NCBI RefSeq assembly: GCF_021602585.1
Contig: NZ_BQIP01000022.1
Span: 42,353-106,352, forward strand
From: Pseudomonas faucium
GTDB lineage: Bacteria; Pseudomonadota; Gammaproteobacteria; Pseudomonadales; Pseudomonadaceae
Direction of reading: 5' to 3'
Length of the DNA stretch: 64,000 bases
Shown here in pieces: positions 11,025 through 20,559 of this stretch. How positions within the stretch are numbered: the first letter of the stretch is position 1; every line of letters begins with the position of its first letter. A program made the translations under genes and the position numbers. Under the pieces are notes generated by a model that was not told the DNA's origin, searched no databases, and was given only the letters and a program-made list of their open reading frames with translations.

Positions 11025-11495
11025 TCAACGCATCAGTGGCAGGCTGGTAGTGGACTTGATCTCCGACAGCGCCACGATCGAATTGACCTCCTGAATCCCA
11101 GGCACGTTCGACAGCTTTTCGAAGAAGAACCGCTCATATGCCTCGATGTCCGAGGTGACGATGCGCAGCAGAAAATCCACCGACCCCATCAGCACGTAAC
11201 ACTCCAGCACTTCCGGAAAACCGCGAATCGCCTCGGTGAATTCGGTGAAGTTGGAGCGGCCATGGGCGTTGAGCTTCACCTCGGCGAAAATCTGCGTGTT
11301 CAGGCCCACCTTCTTGCGATCGAGCAAGGTCACCTGGCCGCGAATGATCCCCTCCTCCTTCAGCCGTTGAATACGGCGCCAGCAAGGCGATTGCGACAGC
11401 CCCACCCGCTCGGCGATCTGGGCGCTGGACAGCGAGGCGTCCTCCTGCAGCAGCTCGAGAATACGCCGGTCGTAGGCGTCCAATTCGCTCAGCAT
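11025..11495 (-). CDS. Lrp/AsnC family transcriptional regulator
   Basis: A 156-residue regulator with the N-terminal winged HTH (LDAYDRRILELLQED, then AQIAERVGLSQSPCWRRIQRL at about 25-45) and a C-terminal RAM/ACT ligand-binding domain (about 65-145). I use the ATG at 11495 rather than the TTG two codons upstream because a GAGG lies seven bases before it. It is divergent from a small ACT-like gene at 11622, and a perfect 18-bp palindrome (11521-11538) sits in the shared promoter region. Lrp proteins often control a divergent neighbour and themselves. The effector amino acid cannot be told from sequence. Confidence 0.88.
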   Translation of the reverse strand: MLSELDAYDRRILELLQEDASLSSAQIAERVGLSQSPCWRRIQRLKEEGIIRGQVTLLDRKKVGLNTQIFAEVKLNAHGRSNFTEFTEAIRGFPEVLECYVLMGSVDFLLRIVTSDIEAYERFFFEKLSNVPGIQEVNSIVALSEIKSTTSLPLMR

Positions 11496-11520
11496 GATCA
11501 ATCCTCTAAAACTGCGATTT

Positions 11521-11538
11521 ACGAATAGATCTATTCGT
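11521..11538. promoter_or_regulatory. Perfect 18-bp palindrome, candidate Lrp operator
   Basis: ACGAATAGATCTATTCGT is fully self-complementary and lies 25 bases upstream of the Lrp-family gene and 83 bases upstream of the divergent 105-residue gene. Position and symmetry suit a dimeric regulator. Assignment to this regulator is inference. Confidence 0.5.
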
Positions 11539-11621
11539 CAACTTGGCAAACACGTCGAATCATAGCGAAAAAATGCCGGCCACAACCTGCAACAATTTCT
11601 CCCACCTCAGCGGAGACCAGC

Positions 11622-11939
11622 ATGAACGCACTCGAACGCCCCCAACCGCGCAGCGATGTCTGGGCCGCCCACGCCAGCCACAGCACCGTGCGCTACTGCC
11701 TGCAGGCCGAAGCCGAGCCGGACAGCCTGTGCCGCGTGCTCAACCTGTTCGCCCTGCAGTTCCTGACCCCGCACAGCGTGCAGGTCAGCCAGCGGGATGA
11801 CCTGCTCGACATCGAAATTGGCATCGGCGGGCTGAGCTGGCATCGGGCAGAGGTCATCGCGCAGAAACTGCGCAACCTGGTGTGTGTCGGGGACGTGACC
11901 CTGGAGAATCAGGTGCGCATGGAGATGGCGGTGGTCTGA
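11622..11939 (+). CDS. Small ACT-like domain protein, function unknown
   Basis: A 105-residue soluble protein. From about residue 22 it has a beta-alpha-beta-beta-alpha-beta pattern (TVRYCLQAEAEPDSLCRVLN; VQVSQRDDLLDIEIGIGG) resembling the ACT fold of small regulatory subunits such as IlvM, though no firm family can be named by eye. The ATG at 11622 has GGAG at six bases. It is transcribed away from an Lrp/AsnC regulator with a palindrome between them, which suggests Lrp control and a link to amino-acid sensing. A possible role as an amino-acid-binding partner is speculation. Confidence 0.65.
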   Translation: MNALERPQPRSDVWAAHASHSTVRYCLQAEAEPDSLCRVLNLFALQFLTPHSVQVSQRDDLLDIEIGIGGLSWHRAEVIAQKLRNLVCVGDVTLENQVRMEMAVV

Positions 11940-12036
11940 ACGGGCCCAGCAAACCTTCGAAACCTATTGCTCGCCCTGCAACCACCCTCCCCGGCTAGCC
12001 TTGCCCAGGCATTCATCACCTGGCACGGACGCCACC

Positions 12037-13716
12037 ATGCACACCTGCGACGATCACGCCCTCGACCTGGCACAACTGCTCGAAGCCCTGCAGGCTGATC
12101 AGCATTTGGCAGTAAGCGACGCCCGCCGGGTACTCGAGGCCGCCGCCAGCCATCCAGGCCAGCACCCGCTGGAAACCATCGCCGCGCTGCAGCTGCGGGA
12201 CCTGCGCAATCCTGCCCGCTGCCTGCACCTGGACAGCCTATGCCAATGGCTCGCCGGCAAGGTCGGCCAGCCCTTCCTGAACATCGACCCGCTGCAGCTC
12301 GACCTGGCCCAGGCCAATGGCCTGATATCGCCGGCCTTCGCGCGGCGCCATGGCATCTTCATCGTTGCCAGCGACGCCCACAGCATCACCGTGGCCAGCG
12401 CGCAGCCCTACCAGAACCACTGGCAGGCCGACCTCGCCCGCAGCCTCGGCAAGCCGATCGTGCGGGTGTTGGCCAGCCCGTTGCAGCTACGCCAGCTGGG
12501 CCAGTCGATGTCGCGCCTGGCCCATTCGGTACAAGGGGCGCAGCTGCAGCAGTCGGCCAGCGTCGGCGAGCTGGAACAGTGGCTGGAGGCAGGCAAGCGC
12601 CAGGCCGAAACCGGAGCCAACGACGCCCATATCGTGCACATCGTCGACTGGCTGTTGCAGTACGCGATCACCCAGCGCGCCAGCGACATTCACCTCGAAC
12701 CCCGGCGCGACCAGGGCCACTTGCGCTACCGCATCGATGGCTTGCTGCATACCGTCTACGCATTCCCGGCGAGCGTCACCCTGGCGCTGGTCAGCCGGCT
12801 CAAGCACCTTGGGTGCATGGACGTCGCAGAAAAGCGCCGCCCGCAGGATGGCCGGGCCAAGCGCAGCCTGCCCGGCGGGGCCGAGGTGGAAATGCGCCTG
12901 TCGAGCCTGCCGACCGCGTTCGGCGAAAAGCTGGTGCTGCGCCTGTACGACCCGCAACAGGTGCAGGAAGACTTCGCCCAACTCGGCCTGGAAGGTGAGC
13001 AGCTGGCCCACTGGCAAGCGCTGTTGCAGCGCCGCCAGGGCATCCTGTTGGTCACCGGCCCCACCGGCTCCGGCAAGACCAGCACGCTGTACGCCAGCCT
13101 CAAGCAACTGGCCACGTCTGAGGTCAACCTGTGCACCATCGAAGACCCGATCGAGCGCCTCGAGCCCGCCTTCAACCAGCTGCAGGTACAACCGGCCCTG
13201 GGCCTGGGCTTTGCCGAGGGTGCGCGGGCGCTGCTGCGCCAGGATCCGGACATCATCATGATCGGCGAAATCCGCGACCGCGATACCGCCCTGGTAGCGG
13301 TGCAGGCAGCGCTGACCGGGCACCTGGTGCTGTCGACGCTGCACACCAACGACAGCTGCAGCGCCATTACCCGCCTGCAAGAGCTTGGTGTGGCCGACTA
13401 CCTGATAAGGGCCACCCTCGCAGGCGTCATGGCCCAGCGCCTGGTGCGGGTGCTGTGTCGCCAATGCCAGGGCGGCGCATCGAGCGGCAACGGCCAGGCG
13501 TGCCAGCTGTGCCGAGGCACCGGCTTCCATGGCCGCACGGGGTTGTACGAGTTGCTGGTACCCAGCGACAACCTGCGCGCACGAATAGGCGCCGATCTGC
13601 TCAGCCTGCGACGGATAGCGCTGGATGAAGGGTTGCAGGACCTGCAACGCTGCGGGGAGGCGAAAGTGGCCCGTGGGCTGACCCGCTTCGAGGAGGTTCT
13701 GCGGGTCTGTTCCTGA
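12037..13716 (+). CDS. GspE/PilB-type secretion ATPase, solitary
   Basis: A 559-residue hexameric secretion ATPase of the GspE/PulE family. Residues about 70-170 resemble the MshEN/GspE N-terminal domain. The ATPase core has Walker A GPTGSGKTS (about 341-349), the Asp box around TIEDPIE, Walker B DPDIIMIGEIRD (about 403) and a His box STLHTND. A zinc tetracysteine follows: CRQC near 473 and CQLC near 488. The frame is open to a TTG at 12001; I prefer the ATG at 12037. No other type II secretion or pilus gene is in the window, so it would have to serve a machine encoded elsewhere. It looks intact. Confidence 0.87.
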   Translation: MHTCDDHALDLAQLLEALQADQHLAVSDARRVLEAAASHPGQHPLETIAALQLRDLRNPARCLHLDSLCQWLAGKVGQPFLNIDPLQLDLAQANGLISPAFARRHGIFIVASDAHSITVASAQPYQNHWQADLARSLGKPIVRVLASPLQLRQLGQSMSRLAHSVQGAQLQQSASVGELEQWLEAGKRQAETGANDAHIVHIVDWLLQYAITQRASDIHLEPRRDQGHLRYRIDGLLHTVYAFPASVTLALVSRLKHLGCMDVAEKRRPQDGRAKRSLPGGAEVEMRLSSLPTAFGEKLVLRLYDPQQVQEDFAQLGLEGEQLAHWQALLQRRQGILLVTGPTGSGKTSTLYASLKQLATSEVNLCTIEDPIERLEPAFNQLQVQPALGLGFAEGARALLRQDPDIIMIGEIRDRDTALVAVQAALTGHLVLSTLHTNDSCSAITRLQELGVADYLIRATLAGVMAQRLVRVLCRQCQGGASSGNGQACQLCRGTGFHGRTGLYELLVPSDNLRARIGADLLSLRRIALDEGLQDLQRCGEAKVARGLTRFEEVLRVCS

Positions 13717-13804
13717 GCAAAAAACCCTTGTATTCAAGGAACTTGCGCCTGTCTCAAAGGATCAAACCGGCAACTTCTACCCTCACCCTCCGAGGTGTTT
13801 CAAC

Positions 13805-14119
13805 ATGCGTTTCAAAACCGCCATCGCAGCCGCTGCCCTGCTTTCGTTGCCTGTAAGCTCCGCAATGGCCGATACCTTCTGGCGTAACGTGCTCTCCTCC
13901 GGCGCTACCACGGCATCGACCTACCTGACCTCGCGCGATCACAAGCTGGTGCTCGCCGCGCAGGACGATGCAGGCAGCTTCGTCGCCAGTGAAGGTGCGA
14001 TTCGCGGGCCGTTCCTGGAATCGGCCATCCGCCAGGTGCGGGCTGAGAACCCCGGCATGCAGGCCTCCGACATGGAACTGGCCAACGCCATCCTGGCCAA
14101 GAACGCCGTCGCCGAGTAA
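13805..14119 (+). CDS. DUF2388 family exported protein
   Basis: A 104-residue protein with a signal peptide ending near residue 23 (SAMA/DTFW), so probably periplasmic. The mature part (SSGATTASTYLTSRDHK, then FVASEGAIRGPFLESAI) fits the DUF2388 family, which is common in Pseudomonas and has no known function. GAGG lies nine bases before the ATG. It is convergent with gcvP, whose end is six bases away. Confidence 0.8.
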   Translation: MRFKTAIAAAALLSLPVSSAMADTFWRNVLSSGATTASTYLTSRDHKLVLAAQDDAGSFVASEGAIRGPFLESAIRQVRAENPGMQASDMELANAILAKNAVAE

Positions 14120-14125
14120 CCCCGT

Positions 14126-16999
14126 TCAGCGATAAGCCTCCACCGGCACGCACGCGCAGAACAGGTTCCTGTCGCCATACACGTTATCCACCCGGTTCAC
14201 CGCCGGCCAGTACTTGTGCTGACGCACGTGAGCGCTGGGCGCTACCGCCTGCTCCAGGCTGTAGGGCCGGCTCCACGGCGCCAGCACGTCGGCCAGGGTA
14301 TGCGGGGCGTGCTTGAGCGGGTTGTCCTCTGCCGGCCAGCTGCCGTCCTGCACCTGGTCGATCTCCGCACGGATCGCCAGCATCGCCTCGATGAAGCGAT
14401 CCAGTTCCGCCTTCGACTCGCTTTCAGTGGGCTCGACCATCAGCGTGCCCGGCACCGGGAACGACATGGTCGGGGCATGGAAGCCGTAGTCCATCAGGCG
14501 CTTGGCAACATCCTCTTCGGTAATGCCGGTCTGCGCCTTGAGCGGCCGCAAGTCGAGAATGCATTCGTGTGCCACGCGCTGGTTGCGGCCGCGGTACAGC
14601 ACCGGGAAGGCGCCGCCGAGCTGGCTGGCCAGGTAGTTGGCCGAGAGGATCGCCACCTCGCTGGCATCGGCCAGTTGCGGGCCCATCATGGCGATGTACA
14701 TCCAGCTGATCGGCAAGATGCTCGCGCTGCCCCAGGGCGCGGCACTGACCGCGCTGTTGTTCGGGTCAAGGCCGGGTACCGGCACCACCGGGTGGCTGGC
14801 CACGAAGGGTTTCAGGTGGGCACGGATGCCGATCGGGCCCATGCCGGGGCCGCCACCGCCGTGGGGGATGCAGAAGGTCTTGTGCAGGTTCATGTGGGAA
14901 ACGTCGGCGCCGATATCGGCTGGCCGCGCCAGCCCGACCTGGGCGTTGAGGTTGGCGCCGTCCATGTACACCTGGCCGCCATGCTGGTGCACGACGTCGC
15001 AGATTTCCCGGATGCCCTCCTCGTACACGCCATGGGTCGAGGGGTAGGTGACCATCAGGCAGGACAACCTGTCCCCCGCGGCCTGCGCCTTGGCCTTGAG
15101 GTCGCCGAGGTCGACATTGCCGTCATCGTCGCATTCGACGATCACCACCTCCATGCCAGCCATCTGCGCCGACGCGGGGTTGGTGCCGTGGGCCGATGAC
15201 GGGATCAGGCACAAGGTGCGCTGGGGCTGGTGGCGGCTGCGGTGATAACGGGTGATCGCCATCAGCCCGGCGTATTCGCCCTGGGCACCGGAATTGGGCT
15301 GCATGCAGATGGCATCGAAACCGGTAATGGCGCACAACCAGCTTTCCAGCTCGTCGATCATCGCCTTGTAGCCGGTGGCCTGGGCTGCGGGCGCGAAGGG
15401 GTGAAGCTGGGCGAAGGCCGGCCAGGTAATGGGGATCATCTCGCTGCTGGCATTGAGTTTCATGGTGCAGGAGCCCAGCGGGATCATCGACTGGTTCAGC
15501 GCCAGGTCCTTGTTCTCCAGCTGCTTGAGGTAGCGCAGCATCTCGGTTTCGCTGTGGTGCAGGTTGAACACCGGGTGCGCCAGGAACGGCGTGCGCCGCA
15601 CCAGTGCGGCAGGGATGCCCTCGGGCAGTGCCTGCTGGTCGAGCGTGGCGATGTCCAGGCCATGGTCGACGCCCAGGAAGATGTCGAGCAGCTTCAGTAC
15701 CGTGTGCTCGGTGCAGGTTTCGTCGAGGCTGACGCCCAGGTGGCCGCGGCCCAGGATGCGCAAGTTGATGTGCGCCGCTTCCGCGCTTTCGATGATCGCC
15801 GCCTGGGCGCCGCCGACGTCCAGGGTCAGGGTGTCGAAGAAGTGCTGGTTGAGGCGCTTGAGGCCCTTGGCCTCGAGGCCCGCGGCCAGCACGAAGGTCA
15901 GCCGGTGCACGCGCTGGGCGATGCGCTGCAGGCCCTCGGGGCCGTGGTACACGGCGTAGAAGCCGGCCATGTTGGCCAGCAGGACCTGGGCCGTGCAGAT
16001 GTTGGAGTTGGCCTTTTCGCGGCGGATATGCTGCTCGCGGGTCTGCAGCGCCATGCGCAGCGCGGTGTTGCCACGGGCATCGCGCGACACGCCGATGATG
16101 CGCCCGGGCATGGCCCGCTTGTAGTCGTCGCGGCAGGCGAAATAGGCCGCATGCGGGCCTCCGTAGCCCATCGGCACGCCAAAGCGCTGGGTCGAGCCCA
16201 GCACCACATCGGCGCCGAGCTCCCCAGGCGGCGTCAGCACCACCAGGCTGAGCAGGTCGGCGGCCACGCAGGCTACCGCGTGCTGGCCATGCAGCTGGTC
16301 GATCAGCGGTCGCAGGTCGCGCACCTCGCCATGGGTGTCGGGGTATTGCAGCAAGGCGCCGAACACCTGGTGCTGGGCGAGGTTATCCACAGCATCGACG
16401 ATCAGCTCGAAGCCGAACCCTTCCGCACGGGTACGTAGCACCGACAGGGTCTGCGGGTGGCAATGTTCATCGGCGAAGAATGCATTGCTCTTGTTGCGTG
16501 CCACGCGCTTGGCCAGGGCCATGGCTTCGGCGGCAGCAGTGGCTTCATCGAGCAACGAGGCGTTGGCCAGGGCCAGGCCGGTGAGGTCGATGACCATCTG
16601 CTGGAAGTTCAGCAGCGCCTCCAGCCGGCCTTGGGCGATTTCTGGTTGATAGGGCGTGTAGGCGGTGTACCAGCCGGGGTTTTCCAGCACGTTGCGCAAG
16701 ATGACGGTGGGGGTGACGGTGCCGTGGTAACCCATGCCGATCAGGCTGGTCCAGACCTGGTTCTGCGCGGCGTAGCTGGCGAGCTTGGCCAGCGCGGCCT
16801 GTTCGTCCAGGGCGGGCGGCAGGTCGAGGGCGCGGTTGAAGCGGATGCCCGGTGGCACGGTCTGCTCGATCAACGCGTTGCGGCTGTCGAGGCCGAGGGC
16901 CGCAAGCATGGCCTGCTGCTCCGAGGCATCGGGCCCCAGGTGGCGGCGCAGGAAAGGGTTGAGCTCTTGCAGTTGATGCAGGGATGGCGACTGGGACAT
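14126..16999 (-). CDS. gcvP: Glycine dehydrogenase (decarboxylating), P-protein
   Basis: PLP-dependent P-protein of the glycine cleavage system. It decarboxylates glycine and passes the aminomethyl group to the lipoyl arm of GcvH. At 957 residues it is the full-length single-chain form with two tandem aminotransferase-like halves. The PLP lysine is in [19 protein letters not shown], about residue 706. The N-terminal half carries [10 protein letters not shown] and [12 protein letters not shown]. The ATG at 16999 starts a normal N-terminus. It is third in the leftward gcvT-gcvH-gcvP order, separated from gcvH by 177 bases that hold a REP pair. Confidence 0.96.
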   Translation of the reverse strand: MSQSPSLHQLQELNPFLRRHLGPDASEQQAMLAALGLDSRNALIEQTVPPGIRFNRALDLPPALDEQAALAKLASYAAQNQVWTSLIGMGYHGTVTPTVILRNVLENPGWYTAYTPYQPEIAQGRLEALLNFQQMVIDLTGLALANASLLDEATAAAEAMALAKRVARNKSNAFFADEHCHPQTLSVLRTRAEGFGFELIVDAVDNLAQHQVFGALLQYPDTHGEVRDLRPLIDQLHGQHAVACVAADLLSLVVLTPPGELGADVVLGSTQRFGVPMGYGGPHAAYFACRDDYKRAMPGRIIGVSRDARGNTALRMALQTREQHIRREKANSNICTAQVLLANMAGFYAVYHGPEGLQRIAQRVHRLTFVLAAGLEAKGLKRLNQHFFDTLTLDVGGAQAAIIESAEAAHINLRILGRGHLGVSLDETCTEHTVLKLLDIFLGVDHGLDIATLDQQALPEGIPAALVRRTPFLAHPVFNLHHSETEMLRYLKQLENKDLALNQSMIPLGSCTMKLNASSEMIPITWPAFAQLHPFAPAAQATGYKAMIDELESWLCAITGFDAICMQPNSGAQGEYAGLMAITRYHRSRHQPQRTLCLIPSSAHGTNPASAQMAGMEVVIVECDDDGNVDLGDLKAKAQAAGDRLSCLMVTYPSTHGVYEEGIREICDVVHQHGGQVYMDGANLNAQVGLARPADIGADVSHMNLHKTFCIPHGGGGPGMGPIGIRAHLKPFVASHPVVPVPGLDPNNSAVSAAPWGSASILPISWMYIAMMGPQLADASEVAILSANYLASQLGGAFPVLYRGRNQRVAHECILDLRPLKAQTGITEEDVAKRLMDYGFHAPTMSFPVPGTLMVEPTESESKAELDRFIEAMLAIRAEIDQVQDGSWPAEDNPLKHAPHTLADVLAPWSRPYSLEQAVAPSAHVRQHKYWPAVNRVDNVYGDRNLFCACVPVEAYR

Positions 17000-17097
17000 G
17001 ACGACGCTCTCTTCCTAGACCAGGTCTCATGGAGACTTATAAGTCTAGGAAGGATTGCCGAGTGTGCGGGAAAACTTGCTTGGGTAGTACTGGCCTC

Positions 17098-17160
17098 ATC
17101 GCGGCTGAAGCCGCTCCTACAGGTAATCGACCGGCTTGTAGGAGCGGCTTCAGCCGCGAT
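17098..17160. repeat. REP pair, GCGGCTGAAGCCGCTCCTACA class, between gcvH and gcvP
   Basis: Perfect 24-base inverted arms (17098-17121 and 17137-17160) with a 15-base spacer. It sits inside a presumed operon, so in the gcv transcript it would fold into a long hairpin. Confidence 0.88.
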
Positions 17161-17176
17161 GGGGGGCGCTGCGGTC

Positions 17177-17560
17177 TTACTCGCCGATTGCGGCTTTGTA
17201 ACCTGCCGCATCCAGCAGCTTGTCGAGCTCGGCCTTGTCGCTCGGCTTCAGCTTGAAGATCCACGCGCCGTAAGGCTCTTCGTTGAGCAGCTCAGGGCTG
17301 TCGGCCAGCGCCTCGTTGACCGCGATCACTTCGCCACCGACCGGGGCGTAGATATCGGAAGCCGCCTTTACCGACTCGACCACACCAGCCGCGTCGCCAG
17401 CTGCGAACACCTTGCCGACTTCGGCCAGTTCGACGAACACCACGTCACCCAGGGCTTCCTGGGCGTGGTCGCTGATGCCCACGGTGACGCTGCCGTCAGA
17501 TTCCAGGCGCGCCCACTCGTGGCTTTCGGCAAAACGCAGATCGGCGGGGATATTGCTCAT
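17177..17560 (-). CDS. gcvH: Glycine cleavage system H protein
   Basis: Lipoyl carrier protein of the glycine cleavage system (127 residues), shuttling the aminomethyl group from P- to T-protein. The lipoylated lysine is K65 in [14 protein letters not shown], followed by the conserved [19 protein letters not shown]. The start has AGGA at proper distance (ACGAGGAATTCAAGAC before ATG). It is between gcvT (48 bases upstream) and gcvP. Confidence 0.97.
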   Translation of the reverse strand: MSNIPADLRFAESHEWARLESDGSVTVGISDHAQEALGDVVFVELAEVGKVFAAGDAAGVVESVKAASDIYAPVGGEVIAVNEALADSPELLNEEPYGAWIFKLKPSDKAELDKLLDAAGYKAAIGE

Positions 17561-17607
17561 GTCTTGAATTCCTCGTTTGGGTCAGCGGTTCGGCCCGCCG
17601 TTAATTG

Positions 17608-18690
17608 TCAGATCAGAATCTTGCCGTGGCGCACGAAGGTGGGCTTGACCACCCGCACCGGGTACCACTTGCCGCGAATTTCCACCTCAGCACGGTCACC
17701 GGTGGCCATGGGCACGCGTGCCAGGGCAATGGACTTGCTCAGCGTAGGAGAGAAACTACCACTGGTGATCTCCCCTTCGCCAATGCCGGCAACGCGAACC
17801 ACCTGATGGGCACGCAGAACACCGCGCTCTTCCAGCACCAGGCCAACCAGTTTGTCCTGCACGCCACGCTCGATTTCCGCCAGCAGCCCGGCACGGCCGA
17901 TGAAGTCGCGCTCGGCAGGTTCCCAGGCGATGCTCCAGCCCAGGTTGGAGGTAAGCGGGGTGTGGCTTTCGTCGATGTCCTGGCCGTACAGGTTCATGCC
18001 GGCTTCCAGGCGCAGGGTGTCGCGGGCGCCGAGGCCGCTGGGGGCGATACCGGCGCCGACCAGGTCGTTGTAGAAGGTGACGGCTTCCTGGCCGGGCAGG
18101 ATGATTTCCAGGCCGTCTTCGCCGGTATAGCCGGTGCGGGCAATGAACCACTCGCCGTCGGCGATGCCTTCGAACGGGCGCAGCTCACGAATCAGCGCGG
18201 CGCGCGAGGCGCTGAGCAACGCGGCGACCTTCTCACGTGCCTGCGGGCCCTGGATGGCCAGGATGGCCAGGTCCGGGCGCACCTCGAACTCGACCGAGAA
18301 CCCGCCCTGCTGGGCCTTGAGCCAGGCCAGCACCTTGGCGCGGGTAGCGGCGTTGGTGACCAGGCGATAGCCGGATTCGGTGCGGTAGGCGATCAGGTCA
18401 TCGATGACCCCGCCCTCTTCATTGAGCAGCGGGCTGTACAGCGCCTTGCCGACAGCGTCGAGCCGCGCGACATCGTTGGCCAGCAATCGCTGCAGCCAAG
18501 CGGTGGCATCAGGGCCACCGACGTCGATCACGGTCATGTGGGAAACATCGAAGATCCCGCAGTCGCTGCGCACCTGATGGTGCTCCTCGACCTGCGAGCC
18601 ATAGTGCAGGGGCATGTCCCAGCCACCGAAATCGACCGTCTTGGCGCCAAGCGCCAGGTGCAAGTCGTACAAGAGCGTGCGCTGTCCCAT
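17608..18690 (-). CDS. gcvT: Aminomethyltransferase, glycine cleavage T protein
   Basis: Tetrahydrofolate-dependent T-protein (360 residues) that makes methylene-THF and ammonia from the aminomethyl-lipoyl H protein. Marks are FDVSHMTVIDVGGPDA near the N-terminus, ARTGYTGEDGLEI in the middle, and GARDTLRLEAGMNLYGQDID. The frame runs 35 codons further upstream, but the ATG at 18690 has GGAG eight bases before it and gives the family's usual N-terminus (GQRTLLYDLH). It is first of the gcvTHP run. No glycine riboswitch is evident in the 123 bases before it. Confidence 0.95.
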   Translation of the reverse strand: MGQRTLLYDLHLALGAKTVDFGGWDMPLHYGSQVEEHHQVRSDCGIFDVSHMTVIDVGGPDATAWLQRLLANDVARLDAVGKALYSPLLNEEGGVIDDLIAYRTESGYRLVTNAATRAKVLAWLKAQQGGFSVEFEVRPDLAILAIQGPQAREKVAALLSASRAALIRELRPFEGIADGEWFIARTGYTGEDGLEIILPGQEAVTFYNDLVGAGIAPSGLGARDTLRLEAGMNLYGQDIDESHTPLTSNLGWSIAWEPAERDFIGRAGLLAEIERGVQDKLVGLVLEERGVLRAHQVVRVAGIGEGEITSGSFSPTLSKSIALARVPMATGDRAEVEIRGKWYPVRVVKPTFVRHGKILI

Positions 18691-18813
18691 GGGTTTCTCC
18701 TTCCGGGCGTGGCGAAGCGGCAGCGGTCGATGACGTTTAATCGTCAGCTCTTCTTGTAGGACCCGCCGCGCGAATGCCGCGCATTGTAGCCGCAAGGGCG
18801 CGGGCTGGCATCC

Positions 18814-20436
18814 TCAGTGACTGTGACCGGGGCGACGAGCGGAACGACGAATCAGCCCGATGACTGGCAACAGGCCCACCAGCACCAGCGTCAGCGCGGG
18901 CAGCGAGGCCCGCGCCCACTCGCCTTCGCTGGTCATCTCGAAGACTCTGACCGCCAAGGTATCCCAGCCGAACGGCCGCATCAGCAGGGTGGCGGGCATC
19001 TCCTTGAGCACATCCACAAACACCAGCAGCGCTGCGCTCAAGGCACCCGGCACCAGCAGCGGCAGATACACCTTGAAAAACAATCTCGCGCCGCCGACGC
19101 CCAGGCTGCGCGAGGCCTCGGGCAGCGACGGGCGGATGCGCTCCAGGCTGCTTTCCAGCGGCCCGTAGGCCACCGCGATGAAACGCACCAGATAGGCCAG
19201 CAACAGGGCTGCCAGGCTCCCCAGCAGCAGCGGTTTGCCGGCCCCGCCGAGCCAGGTGGAAAGCGGGATCACCAGGTGATTGTCGAGGTAGCTGAAGGCC
19301 AGCATGATCGACACCGCCAGCACCGAGCCCGGCAAGGCGTAGCCGAGGTTGGCCAGGCCGACGCCGGCACGTATGCCGCCGGTCGGCGCCTGGCGCCGGG
19401 CGAAGGCCAGCAGCAAGGCCACGCACACGGTGATCAGTGCGGCCATGGCGCCCAGGTACAGCGTGTGCAGCACCAGGCCGATGTAGCGTTCGTCCAGGTC
19501 GTGCCGCCCGCGCTGCCAGAACCACGCCAGCAACTGCAGCAGCGGGATGACGAAGGCGCAGGCGAACACCAGCAGGCACCAGCCGCTGGCCAGCAGCGCC
19601 TTGACCCCGCGCAGGTGGTACAGCGCCTGCCCGCGAGGCCGCTCGTTGCCACTGCGGGCCGCGCCGCGTGCACGGCGCTCGCCATACAGCACCAGCATCA
19701 CCGCCAACAGCAGCAGGCTGGCGAGCTGGGCAGCGCTGGACAGGCTGAAGAAGCCGTACCAGGTCTTGTAGATGGCGGTGGTGAAGGTGTCGAAATTGAA
19801 CACCGCCACCGCGCCGAAATCGGCCAGGGTTTCCATCAGGGCCAGGGCAATGCCTGCGCCGATGGCCGGCCGCGCCATGGGCAAGGCGACTCGCCAGAAT
19901 GCCTGCAACGGCGACAGCCCCAGCACCCGCGCCGCTTCCATCAGGCCCTTGCCCTGGGCCAGGAACGCCGTGCGTGCGAGCAGGTAGACGTAGGGGTAGA
20001 ACACCAGCACCAGCACCGTGATCACCCCACCGGTGGAACGCACCCGCGGCAGGCGCATGGGCCCGAACACTTCGCGCAGGGCGCTTTGCACGGGGCCGGA
20101 GAAGTCGAGCAGGCCGACGAAGACGAAGGCCAGCACGTAGGCGGGGATCGCGAACGGCAGCATCAGCGCCCAGTCCAGCCAGCGCCTGCCGGGGAACTCG
20201 CAGAGGCTGGTGAGCCAGGCCAGGCTCACGCCGAGCACCGTTACGCCCACGCCCACGCCCACCACCAGGGTCAGGGTGTTGCCGAGCAGGCGGCTCATCT
20301 GGGTGTCGAGCAGGTGCGACCAGATCTGCAGGTCGACCGATTGCCAGGCCAGCAGCAGGACGCTCAGGGGCAGCAGCACCAGCGCGGCGATCAGGGAGAC
20401 CGGGAGGTACCAGCGGCGTTGGGGGGTGTGGGGCAA
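18814..20436 (-). CDS. Iron(III) ABC transporter permease, FbpB/SfuB type
   Basis: Large inner-membrane permease (about 540 residues) made of two fused six-helix halves, as in FbpB/SfuB ferric importers. Each half has an EAA-type loop: EAARVLGLSPLQAFWRVALP in the first and EASRSLGVGGARLFFKVYLP in the second. It lies downstream of a ferric-type binding protein on the same strand. The frame is open to a TTG at 20487, but that codon is inside a REP element. I prefer the TTG at 20436, 51 bases in, giving a start LPHTPQRRW; this is uncertain. The ATPase of the transporter is not in the window. Confidence 0.85.
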   Translation of the reverse strand: MPHTPQRRWYLPVSLIAALVLLPLSVLLLAWQSVDLQIWSHLLDTQMSRLLGNTLTLVVGVGVGVTVLGVSLAWLTSLCEFPGRRWLDWALMLPFAIPAYVLAFVFVGLLDFSGPVQSALREVFGPMRLPRVRSTGGVITVLVLVFYPYVYLLARTAFLAQGKGLMEAARVLGLSPLQAFWRVALPMARPAIGAGIALALMETLADFGAVAVFNFDTFTTAIYKTWYGFFSLSSAAQLASLLLLAVMLVLYGERRARGAARSGNERPRGQALYHLRGVKALLASGWCLLVFACAFVIPLLQLLAWFWQRGRHDLDERYIGLVLHTLYLGAMAALITVCVALLLAFARRQAPTGGIRAGVGLANLGYALPGSVLAVSIMLAFSYLDNHLVIPLSTWLGGAGKPLLLGSLAALLLAYLVRFIAVAYGPLESSLERIRPSLPEASRSLGVGGARLFFKVYLPLLVPGALSAALLVFVDVLKEMPATLLMRPFGWDTLAVRVFEMTSEGEWARASLPALTLVLVGLLPVIGLIRRSARRPGHSH

Positions 20437-20476
20437 GGCTCGAATCTCGGTGATGATGGCGACCGCTTTGCGGTCG

Positions 20477-20521
20477 ATCGCGGGCAAGCCCGCTCCTACA
20501 GGGAGCGGGCTTGCCCGCGAT
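20477..20521. repeat. REP pair, GCGGGCAAGCCCGCTCCTACA class
   Basis: Close-spaced inverted arms (ATCGCGGGCAAGCCCGCTC at 20477-20495, GAGCGGGCTTGCCCGCGAT at 20503-20521), between the iron binding-protein and permease genes. It overlaps the most upstream possible start of the permease. Confidence 0.85.
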
Positions 20522-20559
20522 AGGGCCCTTGCAGGCCCCGCAAGGATAAAGCCTGGCGC

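Noticed and set aside
18691-18813. Glycine riboswitch before gcvT
   Set aside because: The leader is only 123 bases to the next gene and none of the conserved glycine aptamer segments are visible.
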